From: Aphidius gifuensis
Lineage: Eukaryota > Arthropoda > Insecta > Hymenoptera > Braconidae
DNA: 64,000 nt
NCBI RefSeq assembly: GCF_014905175.1
Contig: NC_057788.1
Location: 5,456,001 to 5,520,000, forward strand
Direction: 5' to 3'
In this document: positions 40,571-52,494 of the stretch, in pieces
Layout: each line of letters starts with the position of its first letter
Numbering within the stretch: position 1 is the stretch's first letter
Made by a program: the position numbers and the translations under genes
The notes under the pieces: generated by a model
Told to the model about the DNA's origin: nothing
Seen by the model: the letters and a program-made list of their open reading frames with translations, nothing else
Databases searched by the model: none

Positions 40571-42599
40571 TGTTATTTAAAATTTTTAACATCAATATTT
40601 TAATGTACTAAAAATATTATTCATTGTAATTTATTTTTTTTAAGTTTATTTTAAGCTCTCTTGACATACTTATAGCTTGTTCCATGTCAATTAAATATAT
40701 ACCTATTGTTTTATACTCGTCAAGTTAAAAATTACAAATAAATATTAAAACTGAAAAAAAAGAAACTTTTTGTGTTTCAATCATTAATTTTATTTAAAAG
40801 TTTTTATAAGTTGTCTTACTGACTGCATCGTAAAAGCAGTCGGACATTTCATTTCAACTGAGGGAAATGAAAAATATAAATAAATGTTTTAAAACATGAA
40901 AACTAATTTCGATATATGTTATGAGGAAGGATGTGAAAAAAAAATAAAAATGTTATGTCAGATATTGGGTTAGCTTGTGGGCAGAAAACACTTTGAACAA
41001 AACTAAATTCTTTTACAAGTACAAATAAGTATGAGGGAAGTATTTTAAAGCCAAAACTTAATTTTAATTGAAATTCAAAGATGCAGCGAGAAGGTTAAGA
41101 ACAAAAAGAGAAGAAAAAAATAAGCTTTAGTACAATTTTAATTATTATTATGTTTGCCTAGTAGTCATTTCCATCTTGCTCAGCTGCTTCACCCCTTTTT
41201 TTTTTATTCCAACCTAATTTATATTCATAATTATTACAAAGTAGAAGCCTTGCCTAACAGTTCACCTGGTATCGAGGGTGTAAACTTTTGACTTTGTCTT
41301 TTATTTCAAATGTATTTCACAAAGTTACAATGCTTAAAAAAAAATAATTATATTTAAACATTCCCCTTTTTTAAATACTAAAAAATAAAAAAATATAAAT
41401 CTACACTTATTCGCCCTTTTATTCATTATCCAATATCTACCCTTAGTTGGGTTTTGTATACGCACGATTCACCGCAAATCCCTTGTGTCATATATATTTA
41501 GAAAGTTAAACATTGTTCTTATGTTTTCTGAGTGACCGTTGGGACGCACCCACAACAAAGGTGATCTAAATTACTAGTCTTTGAAATTTAAACAAGTGAA
41601 TTTAAATCCGAAAACTAAACCTTAAATTTTCAACGACCACTTGATAGTTATCGTTAAAACAAGAATTTTATTTATCTATATATACTTGAAGATAATAACA
41701 TAAGTCATTTAAATATCACAATATTTAAATTAGTAATAAAATAAATTTTAATACAAAAACATCAAAAAATAATACCTCAATATAATAATACCTAATGCAG
41801 ATTGGTTATCATTTGATTATCATAATTGACTTGACCAACAAGTATATACAAATTGAAATCGCCTATCAACTGATATTGTTAGTGAGAAAGCATTGAGAGT
41901 TGTACGGGTTAGAATTAAAATCAGATAACATACACACATATATAAACGAGTGAATGTAAATGAAGCAGACCATTTGATTTTGGATTCAGAAAGCTTGTTG
42001 ACTCCAAAATCACGTTAGCTAAATGTGTTACAGTATAATTATAATCTAATTCACCAACAATATATATTTATAAATTAATATCTATCCAGGGTCAAAATAT
42101 ATATTGCATTTCACATGTTGGTTAGAAAGGGTGTAATCATATTGATACTACAGATTTAGCTAATATCAGAATGTTAATTACATGTAACAAGTGAAATGGT
42201 AGTTGATATCAATGAGCTGAATTTAAACAACTAACTCTATTGTATGACAATAATAAAATTAACAGTTATTAATAATTATCATCACACATATTTTTAAATA
42301 TATATATTGTTCAAATTAAATTAAAAAAAAAAAAGTATTTAATTTAAAAATAAAATTACCAGTAATAAATTTTAAGGCGATTATAACAAAACACCAGCAC
42401 ATAGTCGTGAAATAAATTTTGTATTCATGAGCAAAAAATAGTTTTCTCATACCGTAATTAGGAAATAAAAAAAAAAAAGAAGAAAATATTGAATTTTAAA
42501 AATATCAATACTTTATTGGTCAAATATTACTGATAATTTGAATTTCCAATGAATAGCGACAAGCATATCGCTTGTTATTTTTATCATCATTTGAATTTT
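40571..42599. other. AT-rich desert
   Basis: Nothing recognised. Confidence 0.6.
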
Positions 42600-42810
42600 A
42601 GTTGTACCATCAATGTGGGTATATGGTCCAGGTTATCTGGTATGCTTGCATAGCCACACTGTCATTTTGCCATTCCCCCAATTTTGGTACCATTCGCATC
42701 CAGCAATGACTGCTGAGGGGAATGACTGTGGGAGTTGGGTGGTGGTGGTGAACAGAAATACATTTGAGGGGGCCTACAAGGCTGCTGGCAGGCAACAGGG
42801 GGTGGTATAA
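42600..42810. other. GC-rich island, about 210 bp, open on both strands
   Basis: It follows an acceptor-like AATTTTAG at about 42600. The plus strand reads MWVYGPGYLVCLHSHT from 42613 and stays open to a TAA at 42808. The minus strand is also open through most of it. It contains a (GGT)n run and two GGGTGGT words (42737, 42800). No protein family is recognised. Confidence 0.2.
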
Positions 42811-45050
42811 ATTATACTGTTCGATCGATTTGCTGTCAAGAGACCCTCTAGTATTGTATATATATATGTATATGAATAGCAGGCGCTCGTTTTACTGCAG
42901 GGACGGTATATCCAAAAAAGTTGACAAAAAGGGTTGGTAAAGAAGAGAGAAGGTGCATTTTGATCCACTCATATCCGTGAGTAGTGTTGGTTTTGAGCTG
43001 TTGTTTGTTAGTTATAGCTACACTATCAACAAAATTGCTGCAACAAAGTAATAGAAAAAAAAATAATAAAAGTCTCCATAGGTAGTTAGAATGAGTACCA
43101 CGTTGTTAAAAGGCTTGGCAATACGTAAATTATAGTGCTTTAACAAACATGCTTCTTCCCGTGTGAAACTTGGGTAAATAGATTTTATTGTAATGCAAAA
43201 TAACAAGATATTTATTATTCCCAATTAATAGTAGATTATGTTAGTAAATACTATTTTTAGATATAGTTTATAGATACATATTTTTGAAGAGTTTACATTT
43301 TTCGATAAATTTTTTTTCTTTTTCTATAAAATAAAAATAAATAGATAACAAAAAAAAAAAAAAAAACTAGAGCGAGGGTTGCTTAAAGGCAAGACAACAT
43401 TTCATGCAATGTACCGTGTTCAAGAAAATGAAGGTATAGAAAAAGATATATATGTAGTTGAATGGACATAGCTAGCATAGAGTGGTAGGTTGAAGATTGT
43501 TTGAAAATCGAAATACAAGAGTGTGAAAGTAGAGAAAAGAAGGTTGAAGCCCTGAAGTCCTCAGCTAGCTCTCACTATTTTTCCGTGAATTTTACACTGC
43601 ATTACCAGTGCTGATTCTCTCGCTTTTCACCCGGTACATATCTATATATATATAGCAAACTTTGTCTGCGAGCATATCTTTTTTTTTATTCTATTTTTTT
43701 TTTCACTGCTCGCAGCTATTTCGTGTCCAGATGGATTTTCATTCAGCATGGTTTTGTATAAGCCCTTTTTTCTTTCACTTGATACTGGAATGTACATCAT
43801 ATAATATTTTTGAATTTACGTTCAACATTTCATAATCAAGAAGAACCATATAACAATAGTCTGAGATTGGTTGGTACATTTGGTAATGATTTTGCTTTTG
43901 TATTCTCATAACCTGCGAGTGCACGCATAAATGAAGCAATGATGAACACAACATAAGGGCATAGAGGTTTATAAAGAGATGGGGTAACACCACCCTTCAA
44001 GAGCTCCAACAGAATAGAGAATAGTAGGCAGCCAGTCAAGCAAGTAAGCAAGCAAGCAAACTGACTGACTGACTGACTTGGCAGGGTTGCACGTCACCGT
44101 CGTCTTACGCTATCGTCACGAATACAAACAGCTTCTTTGAAACTATCTTTCAATCTCTTTTTCTTCATGATGGTAAGGTGAATATACATATACTTAGCAT
44201 TCACCTACAGAATGAACATGTCTGTGAGAAAAGCAGGAAAAGCTTGAAGTTGGGCAAACGCAAGCTATTTCGCGGAAGACGTTCAAAAGGGACGTACACA
44301 AAACCTTCCGGTTTCTCTATAAATTATGTATGTATATAGAATTATCTATGTATATATAAATTTGAAAGTTTTGTATATACCAAACAGAAAAGGATAGTTA
44401 TCCGTTACATGGTTGTTGCAAGACAGGTTTTGCCAGGATGTAACAACTCTGCTAAATATAAGTTTTCTCCCTCGTGACATTAGACAACAATACAATGTGA
44501 CCCAGTAAGAAGTCCAGCATGGTGATAACTGATTACTGCGCATGCTATTATTATACACACCAGACGAATCGTTAAACATGTTAGAAAACATCAAAATTAT
44601 AATGTCCTTGAAAATTATTGTTTATATATTTTCTTGTTCTGCAAACTGCTGAAAGTGAAAGATTGTAAAATTTGTTTGATAAGAGTTGAAATAAGTCAGA
44701 GATACATAAGACAAATTTGTTTACTTGATAGACAAGTTATTCTATTCATTTGATACATTTAAATAAATAATCAATTAAGCTTGTAATATTAAATTTTAAT
44801 TTGTTAAATTTTAATTTAATTTAAATTTTGGATTCGATTTATACTGTGAAGTAAGTCCAACCAAATAAAATGTGTTATAGAACGCGATTTGACACAACAC
44901 GTAAAATAAGCAAAAAATACTTAATAAAAAAAAAATGATAAAAAACGTAATAATTTACACGTAAGAATGAGTAAGGCAGTATTTTCTGCATCAAGAATTA
45001 AGAAAATTTTAAGAAAAAAGAAATGAACAGCTTATTTAGTATCTTTATGC
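42811..45050. other. Intergenic stretch with small tetranucleotide repeats
   Basis: A (CAAG)n/(CTGA)n pair lies at 44036..44078. Other sequence is AT-rich with no supported gene. Confidence 0.5.
44036..44078. repeat. Adjacent (CAAG)n and (CTGA)n runs
   Basis: CAAG-type units to 44060, then CTGA units to 44078. Confidence 0.8.
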
Positions 45051-45179
45051 GATTCCCCCTTTTTTTCTGGCTCTCTCTTTTATATAGAAGGGATTATATA
45101 TAGCATTGGTACATTTCACGACTCGTTGGTATAATCACCACCCTCTCTTGCACGAGCAGTTTGAGTTCTCTCGCTCATG

Positions 45180-45250
45180 CTGGCCACTCATTCATTTAAT
45201 TTTCAGTCATTCTCGGCAGGCGTAGGCACCCCTGTCGTGCGGCCGACAAA
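45180..45250 (+). other. Acceptor-like site followed by a short GC-rich tail
   Basis: TTTAATTTTCAG near 45205 is followed by about 40 bp of very GC-rich sequence that ends in stops in two frames (SFSAGVGTPVVRPTKNN or ILGRRRHPCRAADKK). This could be a tiny terminal exon, but it may be chance. Confidence 0.12.
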
Positions 45251-46195
45251 AAATAATTAGTGAAGCCTTATACCCCTCTAGGCAAGCTATGGTTTTTCAT
45301 ATCTCTTTTTATTTTCTCTGTCTATATTCTCCTCTTTATTTTTTCACGAAGTTCTGTCATATACCCTCCTGCTCTCCCCTTTCATTCCTCGTGACACTTC
45401 GAGTGAGTCTAACTCGTCCCCTTTAAAGCCCAACTCTACGTTTATACCTTGTGCTCGAATACCCTGTCTTTCACTCATTCCACTTTTACCACCCTCTACC
45501 CAATCCTACTCTTCTTCTCTTCTCTTCTTTCCTACCACCCTCTTTTCACCAACTCCCATTTAGATTCATCCTCTTTGTCACCCTGATATCACTGGCGCTG
45601 TTGGTCCTCTTGTTCTCATTCTTCCCTTTACTGTATGTATAGATATATACCCGGTAACCCTGCCAACCACCCTGTCGTTTTTGCCCTCCTCCGTCGTCAT
45701 TCCCTCTTAGCTCGACGCCATCTAGCCGCCTCATTCTATCTCACTTGGCAAAAGAACCGTATACTATCGCGCCCCTCTATGGACTATATAGCCTTGTACT
45801 CATTCCAGGGCCAAAACCCTCTAGCAACTCTGTCAGCCGACCAACCCTCTCACGAGTTTTGTCTCTTTTTTTTTATTTTCTATCTCACTTGCTTTCTCAT
45901 TTATTTTGTTCTTCTTCTTTCTTGTCTATCTCACTTGCACTTATACGCACACTAAAAACGCAGTTCTTTAGTTGGGATGATTCAGGCGCCAGTAGGGCGC
46001 ACCCACCTTCATCAAGGGGTTGGGGTTTGTGGGGTCGAGGGGGTTATAGTTGGAACGTAGAACAGCGCCCTAAAAAGAGAAGGGAAAGGGAATTCAGAGA
46101 AACAGAGTATATTGGGGGTGAAAGGGGTGGGAGAGTGAGACTCAGTGGCAGAGGGCTATGTGTTCACAGAGGGAGCCAAAATAAGGGGTGAGTGA
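45251..46195. other. Pyrimidine-rich then purine-rich island
   Basis: 45300-45950 is C/T-rich with ACCACCC at 45488, 45534 and 45666; 46000-46190 is G/A-rich. The order is the reverse of most islands. Frames over both halves are compositional. Confidence 0.5.
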
Positions 46196-48500
46196 GTGAG
46201 AAGTCTGATAGCCAAAGTAACGAGGGTAACTTCCTTCTGTATGCTTTTCAGAATCTACAGATATATCACTACAATAACACATATTGTAGACTGACCAATA
46301 TTTGATACTCATTCAATCATTCAAAAGTAGTAGAAAAAAATAAAATTTTCAATATTTTTATCTTTGTTTAATATTATTTTAAAGACAAAAAAAAAAAAAG
46401 TATTCTATAATTAACTGATAAAACAATTAATTTAATGTGAAATTTATTATATCACCTGTAAATTATTTTTATATTGCATATTGTCACTTGGTAAATTTTA
46501 TTTCTCGGTTCTTTGAAGTTATCAAAACAACAAGTAGTCTTTATTCAACTTAAAGAATGCAACAAACTACTTGATGTGTGAGCAAAGAACATTATGTATA
46601 TATTTAATTTTGAAGAGTAAGTCTTCAAAAGTACAATGTCTTCCTTCGATGAAAATAACATTTCTCAGAAGCTAAGTAATGTAAGGGTAAGTGCTTCTTA
46701 GAAGCATCGTAAGCACAGACTTTTCTCTTGTCGATTACGAATTCTCCCTACAAGTAGTGCGCCTTGTTGCACAATTTCACATTTATTTTTCGACGTATTT
46801 CAAAATCAATCTTGAAATTCGAATCCTTTAGAGACTTCTCAGTTTCACAATTTATTATACGGTCATGTGATTTTAAAGCTAGTAAGTTTGTAAAATTGTT
46901 TATCTGTTGTAGAATATATATATTTTTTTTACTTGCTTTAATTTAGAATAAATAACTAGTGAAGCAGAAATCAAATGGCTTCGTTTCCCAATGAATACGG
47001 TTTCCTCGAGATATCTCTATTACTAGGTAGAAGACAAAAGTATTCGTCATCTCAATCAATCATCATCTAAAAGTGAATAACGTTAACGTAAACACCGTGG
47101 TTATATCCATTATTGTACATATAACTCTGACCCTATTTTTCTCAGACACCATATTTCAATAAAATAAAAAAAATAAAAAAAAATCATTTAACTTTTATGA
47201 ATACATACAAAAAAAAAAAAAAGACGTAAAATAGAAGCAGTTAAAAAGTTTGCGGACAATTTAATAAGACATCTTCAAATGACTTGAGTAATAAAAAAAT
47301 TAGTAAAGGTATAAAATATGTAAATTAATAAAAAAAAAATACACGCAAAGTATAAGAAAAGATTATTTATAATGTAAAATGAAAGGGAAAACTAACAAAA
47401 TACTAAATGACTAATAATCAAATTGAATTAATTAATGAAATGGCAAAAAATCTTGCTGTGATGAAAAACAAATTATCAAAAATTTGATATTGTTAAATTT
47501 TCTACTTCCATGAATAAAAAATTTGAAAAAAGACCATCGAAAAACCTTAAGCAAATACTACTTTCATATATAAATATGAAATATGTAGTGTTAAAATATG
47601 TGCAGCTTATTAAAAAAAAAAAAAGTAAAAGACGAAGTAGTAAAAATAAAAAAACTCAAGGATCATTTGGTTGAGGTACTTTTACAAAAAAGTGACACTT
47701 AAGCCAACAAAAAGTAAAAGAGAATAGAAAAGTATTAAAACTAATGGGAAAATATCTATATCATTTTTAACATTTGAAACAAAGAAAAGTTGGGTATAGA
47801 AAAAGGTAAAATAAAGGATAGTAAATTGAGCTGGCTAAAAAAAAAAGGGCTGATGATTCGTTCCTTCATTATTCGGAAATTAGTAATCCCGTTCCAATCT
47901 TTTCTTTATCACCCTTACGTTCAACCCTCTACTCATCATTCGTACTCAAACTTTCATCCCCTGCATAAATGCGACGAAACTCTTACACCCCTCATAAAAT
48001 AGTCTTTATGTCTTATTCCAATTCCACATCTCCTTGGTAAAAATCAAAGAAAATTAAAGGGAAGATATACAACACAATCAAAAAATAACAATAAATGATA
48101 AATACATTATTATTATTATTATTTAATTATATAGATTATATTTTATTATCCGAAAAAAAATGTATGACGATGCTTTTATAAAGTTATATCATATACAGAT
48201 ATTTTTAGAAACATAAGTACAATAAATATTTATAAATATGTATATAATATTTATTTTTTATTAAAATATATTGCTTTGTAATTTTCTACTTTAATTTTCT
48301 GCAATTTTTACAATGAACGAATATATGTATAACTATTTCTGTTATCTACTTATCTTTTCAAATTTCATATCTTACAAAAAATAAAAAAAAAGCGAATTTT
48401 AAAATCTTACTAATAGCCGTCAAAATGTACATAACTCTAATACAAACATGAAAAAAAATTAAATACAAACGACGAAAGAAGCTGACTCAACACCCACTAT
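46196..48500. other. AT-rich desert
   Basis: Nothing recognised apart from an inverted repeat (TGCTTCT, T, AGAAGCA) at 46692..46706. Confidence 0.6.
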
Positions 48501-48509
48501 GTGTACAAT

Positions 48510-49496
48510 CTTTATTTTATAAATAATTTATTTAGAGAGATTTCGTGCCAAAGGGCGATAGAGAAAAGGTGCAAAGCAACATACAGAGAGCCAAAATGAA
48601 AAGCGTGAGTTGGTTTGTATGGTAGATGAATAGAAGGATGGAAGAGAGGTTGTAGAAAATTTTGAAATGGGAAATACATAGAGGAGTTGGAAAAGGCACA
48701 ACTATAGTGAGGAAAATCCAAGGGATGGGACGTAAGGTAAAAGGAGGTTGACGTGTGGGTAACGTGAGGATGGGCAGATAGGGAGAAAAGCTCGTACAGA
48801 AGTGAGGTATACTATAGTAGACGAGGGAATGAAACGAAGCTTTAGTAGGAATGAGAGAAAACGTAAAATGGAAAGGGTGGAGAAATTGAGGGAATGAGAA
48901 AAGAGAGAGGTAAAATATAAAGTTATATAGTTTGTGCTATGGAGAAAGACCGACACCTCGGCGCCAAACTCACCCTCCTGAGACTCTACAGACTCACCTC
49001 CATTGCTGGTTTCAAAGCCCTCTTCTTCCTCTCATTTCTCTTTTCTCCTAGTCACTCTCCCGTAAACCACCCCAACTCTAAAGCTCCCGTTTCGCAAACC
49101 CAGCCACCCTACGTTACCCATTCCAATTTTATTTCAGTTTCTGTACCATCATTCCACATTTCTCCCTTTATCCTACATTCCCCCCCTTGTCCCTTTCCTC
49201 ATCTCGTATACTCAATCCTGCTTTCACCTACCCTACCTCTTTTACTTTACCACCCAAAAACCACCCTTTCCAACAACTCCTACATACCAAGACCCTCGAG
49301 CTATCTCCAAAATCATCTCTCACACTCTATGTGCCTTTGGGCTAGAGCCTGGGTTTCTCTCTACAGTACTCTACTCTTATACTTTACTATACTCTCTGCT
49401 TTTACTATTCCCTCTTTTGGATGGGTTTTTTGGACCGACATTTTAGACGAGGGTAGAAAAGAAAGTACTCTCTGGCCTTTATCCCTTTTATTCTAG
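48510..49496. other. Largest purine-to-pyrimidine switch island
   Basis: 48540-48935 is G/A-rich and 48960-49490 is C/T-rich, switching within about 20 bp at a GC-rich spot (ACCTCGGCGCC, about 48955). A 185-codon plus frame (48939..49496) spans the right half and minus frames span the left. Both are Ser/Pro/Leu/Phe-rich without motifs and I do not call them genes. ACCACCC lies at 49066, 49249 and 49260. Confidence 0.5.
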
Positions 49497-50143
49497 AATA
49501 TATACTAACCATACTGATGATAAGAGATATAAAATATAAAAAAAAAGAAATATCAACACAGAATTTTATTTGATGTGAATACAGTACTCGCTGAGAAGCA
49601 ACAAACTTGACAGGTCAAATCAAGAAAAAATAATCTGCAACTTTTTTTTTTTTTTTTTTCATCAATTCTAAATGTTTTGTTTTGACTTTTTCATAATGAT
49701 TTTCATTTTTTTACATTATTTTTATATTATAGTAATTGTCAGTTCAAAATTCAATTATTAACTTTGATTATTGAATATATAAATGAATTATTATATTCAT
49801 AAAAAATATTAGTGATTATATCTATTTTTTGGTTTTATAATAAAAATTTTTATTGGTGTTAAATAGGATAATGTCATAGCGGTGGGAGGAAAAATAAGTT
49901 TCTTGGATGCAGGAATGAGCTTGGGAGCGAGTGAGTGGGCTGCGTGCAGATTTCAGAGTTTCAGGCTGGGCTGACAGAAAAGTGGAATCAAGCATTCAAT
50001 GGCGCTTTCCAGCGTTTCCATTTGAAATTCATGACACTGACAAAATTTTGACTCGTTCAAAATAAACATATTTGGAATATAGCAGGCTCAGTTAAATTTA
50101 GTTGCAATTTTTAATTTTCCACTTTTGTTCACATTAAATTTTA
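49497..50143. other. Intergenic stretch
   Basis: AT-rich; a GC-richer patch at 49880-50000 has no splice structure. Confidence 0.5.
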
Positions 50144-50413
50144 ATGCCAGTGTTTGCTGTGAACTATACAATGACAATAAAATTTGATTTTGACCAACGC
50201 AGTGCGGTATGGACATTGGATTTGGCATTTTCACACTTCATTAATTTGATAATATACCAGCATACGGTGCATACGAACACTACGTACTGTGTCGAGAATA
50301 AAAGTTTAAACAGCAACAGTTACTGGACATGGTTTGAGTGTGAACATCGAAATAAACCAATAAATGTATCAAAAGTGATACAAAGTATGGATACCAGTGT
50401 GGAAAGTCTGTGA
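50144..50413 (+). CDS. Hypothetical small open reading frame (89 aa)
   Basis: The frame starts at an ATG at 50144 and stops at TGA. The product (MPVFAVNYTMTIKFDFDQ at the start, ending MDTSVESL) has mixed composition without the Phe/Leu/Ser runs that mark artefact frames elsewhere. A mildly hydrophobic segment lies at about residues 27-38; I see no signal peptide or known domain. It lies 2 kb downstream of the NOL4 3' end on the opposite strand. It may be a chance frame or a remnant. Confidence 0.2.
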   Translation: MPVFAVNYTMTIKFDFDQRSAVWTLDLAFSHFINLIIYQHTVHTNTTYCVENKSLNSNSYWTWFECEHRNKPINVSKVIQSMDTSVESL

Positions 50414-50579
50414 CCGTTGGCACAACGACGATCTCTTGGATATGCTGCTATAGACGCCGCAAAATATCTAAGAAAAACTGGCCAAAAATCAATATCAACA
50501 ATAGCGGTGCTTCAAGCCCTGGCATGGTCCTGATGGAAATTGGATTGGGGTGGGGCCGAGGTTTTGTGCGATTTGGTGA

Positions 50580-51000
50580 GGTGGAAATGAAAAGGGGTTG
50601 AAATGTGGGGTGGCTTTATTGGAACCAAGGGGATGAGAATGAGTTTTCCTAAGGGCCGAGGGAAAAGTAGAAAAAAAGTAAAATAAAAGAAAAAAAATGC
50701 CAAATATAAAAATAAAAAGAAAGACAAGCAAAGAAGGTGGATTGTGGGGGATGAGAACTGGCTTGATTTTGTGGATGGTGAAAGACGTTGACGGTAGTTG
50801 AGAAAAGGGCGTAAAGGAAAAGAGGGTGGAATAGAAGACAAAAAGTAGACAAGCACTAAGGAAGCCCGGCGGGTAGAGGATTTTGCTGATGGAAGGAGGA
50901 TGACACACCCCGTTGACAACGGACAGATGGGCATGCTGAAGGGTTCCCTTGCTGATTCACTCTGCTTCTCTCCTTCATCAATCTCCAAAGACATGAAAAT
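50580..51000. other. Purine-rich island with switch near 50935
   Basis: G/A-rich plus strand to about 50930, then a short C/T-rich tail. The minus-strand Phe/Ser/Pro-rich frames are compositional. Confidence 0.5.
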
Positions 51001-52361
51001 TCAAGGTATAATACAAAATTGGTTCATAAGAAAATATTAAAAAAACAAACATCAATAGCGAGTTATTTTATTCTTAATTGTAATTATTATTTCTTCAATT
51101 TTCAATAAGTATATATGTTTTATTGACACAAATAATTTTCAATTTATAATAAATTTTTGAGAGCCATTTTTAATATCGATATTTAAAAAAAAATTTATTC
51201 ATTATACATCTTTGAAAGAGGTTTATTTTAAAAACAAGCGTCATTCGCATCAACAAGTACCACACGGTTGAATGTTAAGTGTACTTTGTATTATTTGTTT
51301 TAAAGTTTTCTGGTTATTTACAAGTCATGAAAATTTACGAGTCAGATTAATTAAGACATAGATGATTTAGCTGAGAAAACAAAAAAACACCCACCACTAA
51401 AAAATCCTCAAAGTAATATAAAACAGTTATTTTTATTTTTTTTTTTTATTTCGCAGTAGATTGATACAATTAACACGTTTAATTAACTTTGTATATTTTA
51501 TTTTTCATTTTATCATTTCGATTTTTCTTTTGACCAAATTTTCAAATCTAGTAGATGAATAATTTAAATACTATAATTATAGATAATGCACTATTAACAA
51601 TGATAATTTTTAAATAGATATTATATTACAACAATTATTATTTACAAAAAAAAAAAGTTTAAATAAATTTTATTATTAATATTCTTTTTTGTATATTTTA
51701 TTAAAAATTTGTATTTACGAGACGTCTATATTTCACATCAAATATCGAACTTCTAGTTTTAAAAGAACTTCGGTGCAAGCACAGCTTACAGACTAATTTG
51801 CTTTATATGATACAATATCTATATATATATAATATATAATCGAATTTAACTACGTTTGCAGTCAGTTTTCATACGGATAGCTGCCTTGAATAATTATACA
51901 TAAAATTACGTTCGTTCTACTAAGAATCAGACACTAGATAAATGTATAACGTAAATATGAAAAAGACGTCGAGTAAGTGAAAGACGAACTTGATTATTTG
52001 CACTTAGTTTATACTGGCGTTTTAAGTTTAAAATATATATGTTTGTATTTTAAATTCATAATCTACTATAATGATGACATTTTCATTTTTATTTTTTATA
52101 CAAAAATAATTAAATATTCTTTTTATATAACTAAATGTTATCCAATTTTTTTTAATTATACTTGACACAAGAAACTAAAAATTTAAATAATATTCAGTCG
52201 TAACTCATATTCATTTTAAAATTAAATAAATACATGCTATTGTTTTACATATTTTGAAAGATAATACATATAAATAATTATCAGGCTATCATTATCATTA
52301 TTTTACATAGGAATTGTATTAAATATCTATATTTTTTCATTATTTCCCAAATTGGAGATAT
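51001..52361. other. AT-rich stretch downstream of NOL4
   Basis: Nothing recognised. Confidence 0.6.
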
Positions 52362-52367
52362 TTTATT
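52362..52367 (-). terminator. Candidate poly(A) signal AATAAA for the NOL4 gene
   Basis: This is the first AATAAA hexamer on the minus strand downstream of the TGA, about 130 bp past it. No earlier AATAAA or ATTAAA was seen. A short 3' UTR is therefore possible, but later signals could also be used. Confidence 0.4.
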
Positions 52368-52494
52368 GACAAAAAGAATTAACTAATGAATCAATATTTC
52401 ATTGTAGACTAGCTTTGTTATATACTTTTCTTGAAATAAAACTTTACAATTATTTCAAACAATATAAATAAAAGTATGTTTTGTTGATTTAACT

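Noticed and set aside
45635..46191. 106- and 148-codon plus-strand frames
   Set aside because: They overlap each other across a pyrimidine-to-purine block and show no domain or splice structure.
48939..49496. 185-codon plus-strand open frame
   Set aside because: It sits wholly in a pyrimidine-rich tract, where stop codons (purine-containing) are depleted. The product is Ser/Pro/Leu/Phe-rich with no motif or splice signals.
50495..50994. 137- and 160-codon minus-strand frames
   Set aside because: Two overlapping frames over one purine-rich tract, both low-complexity; neither has family features.
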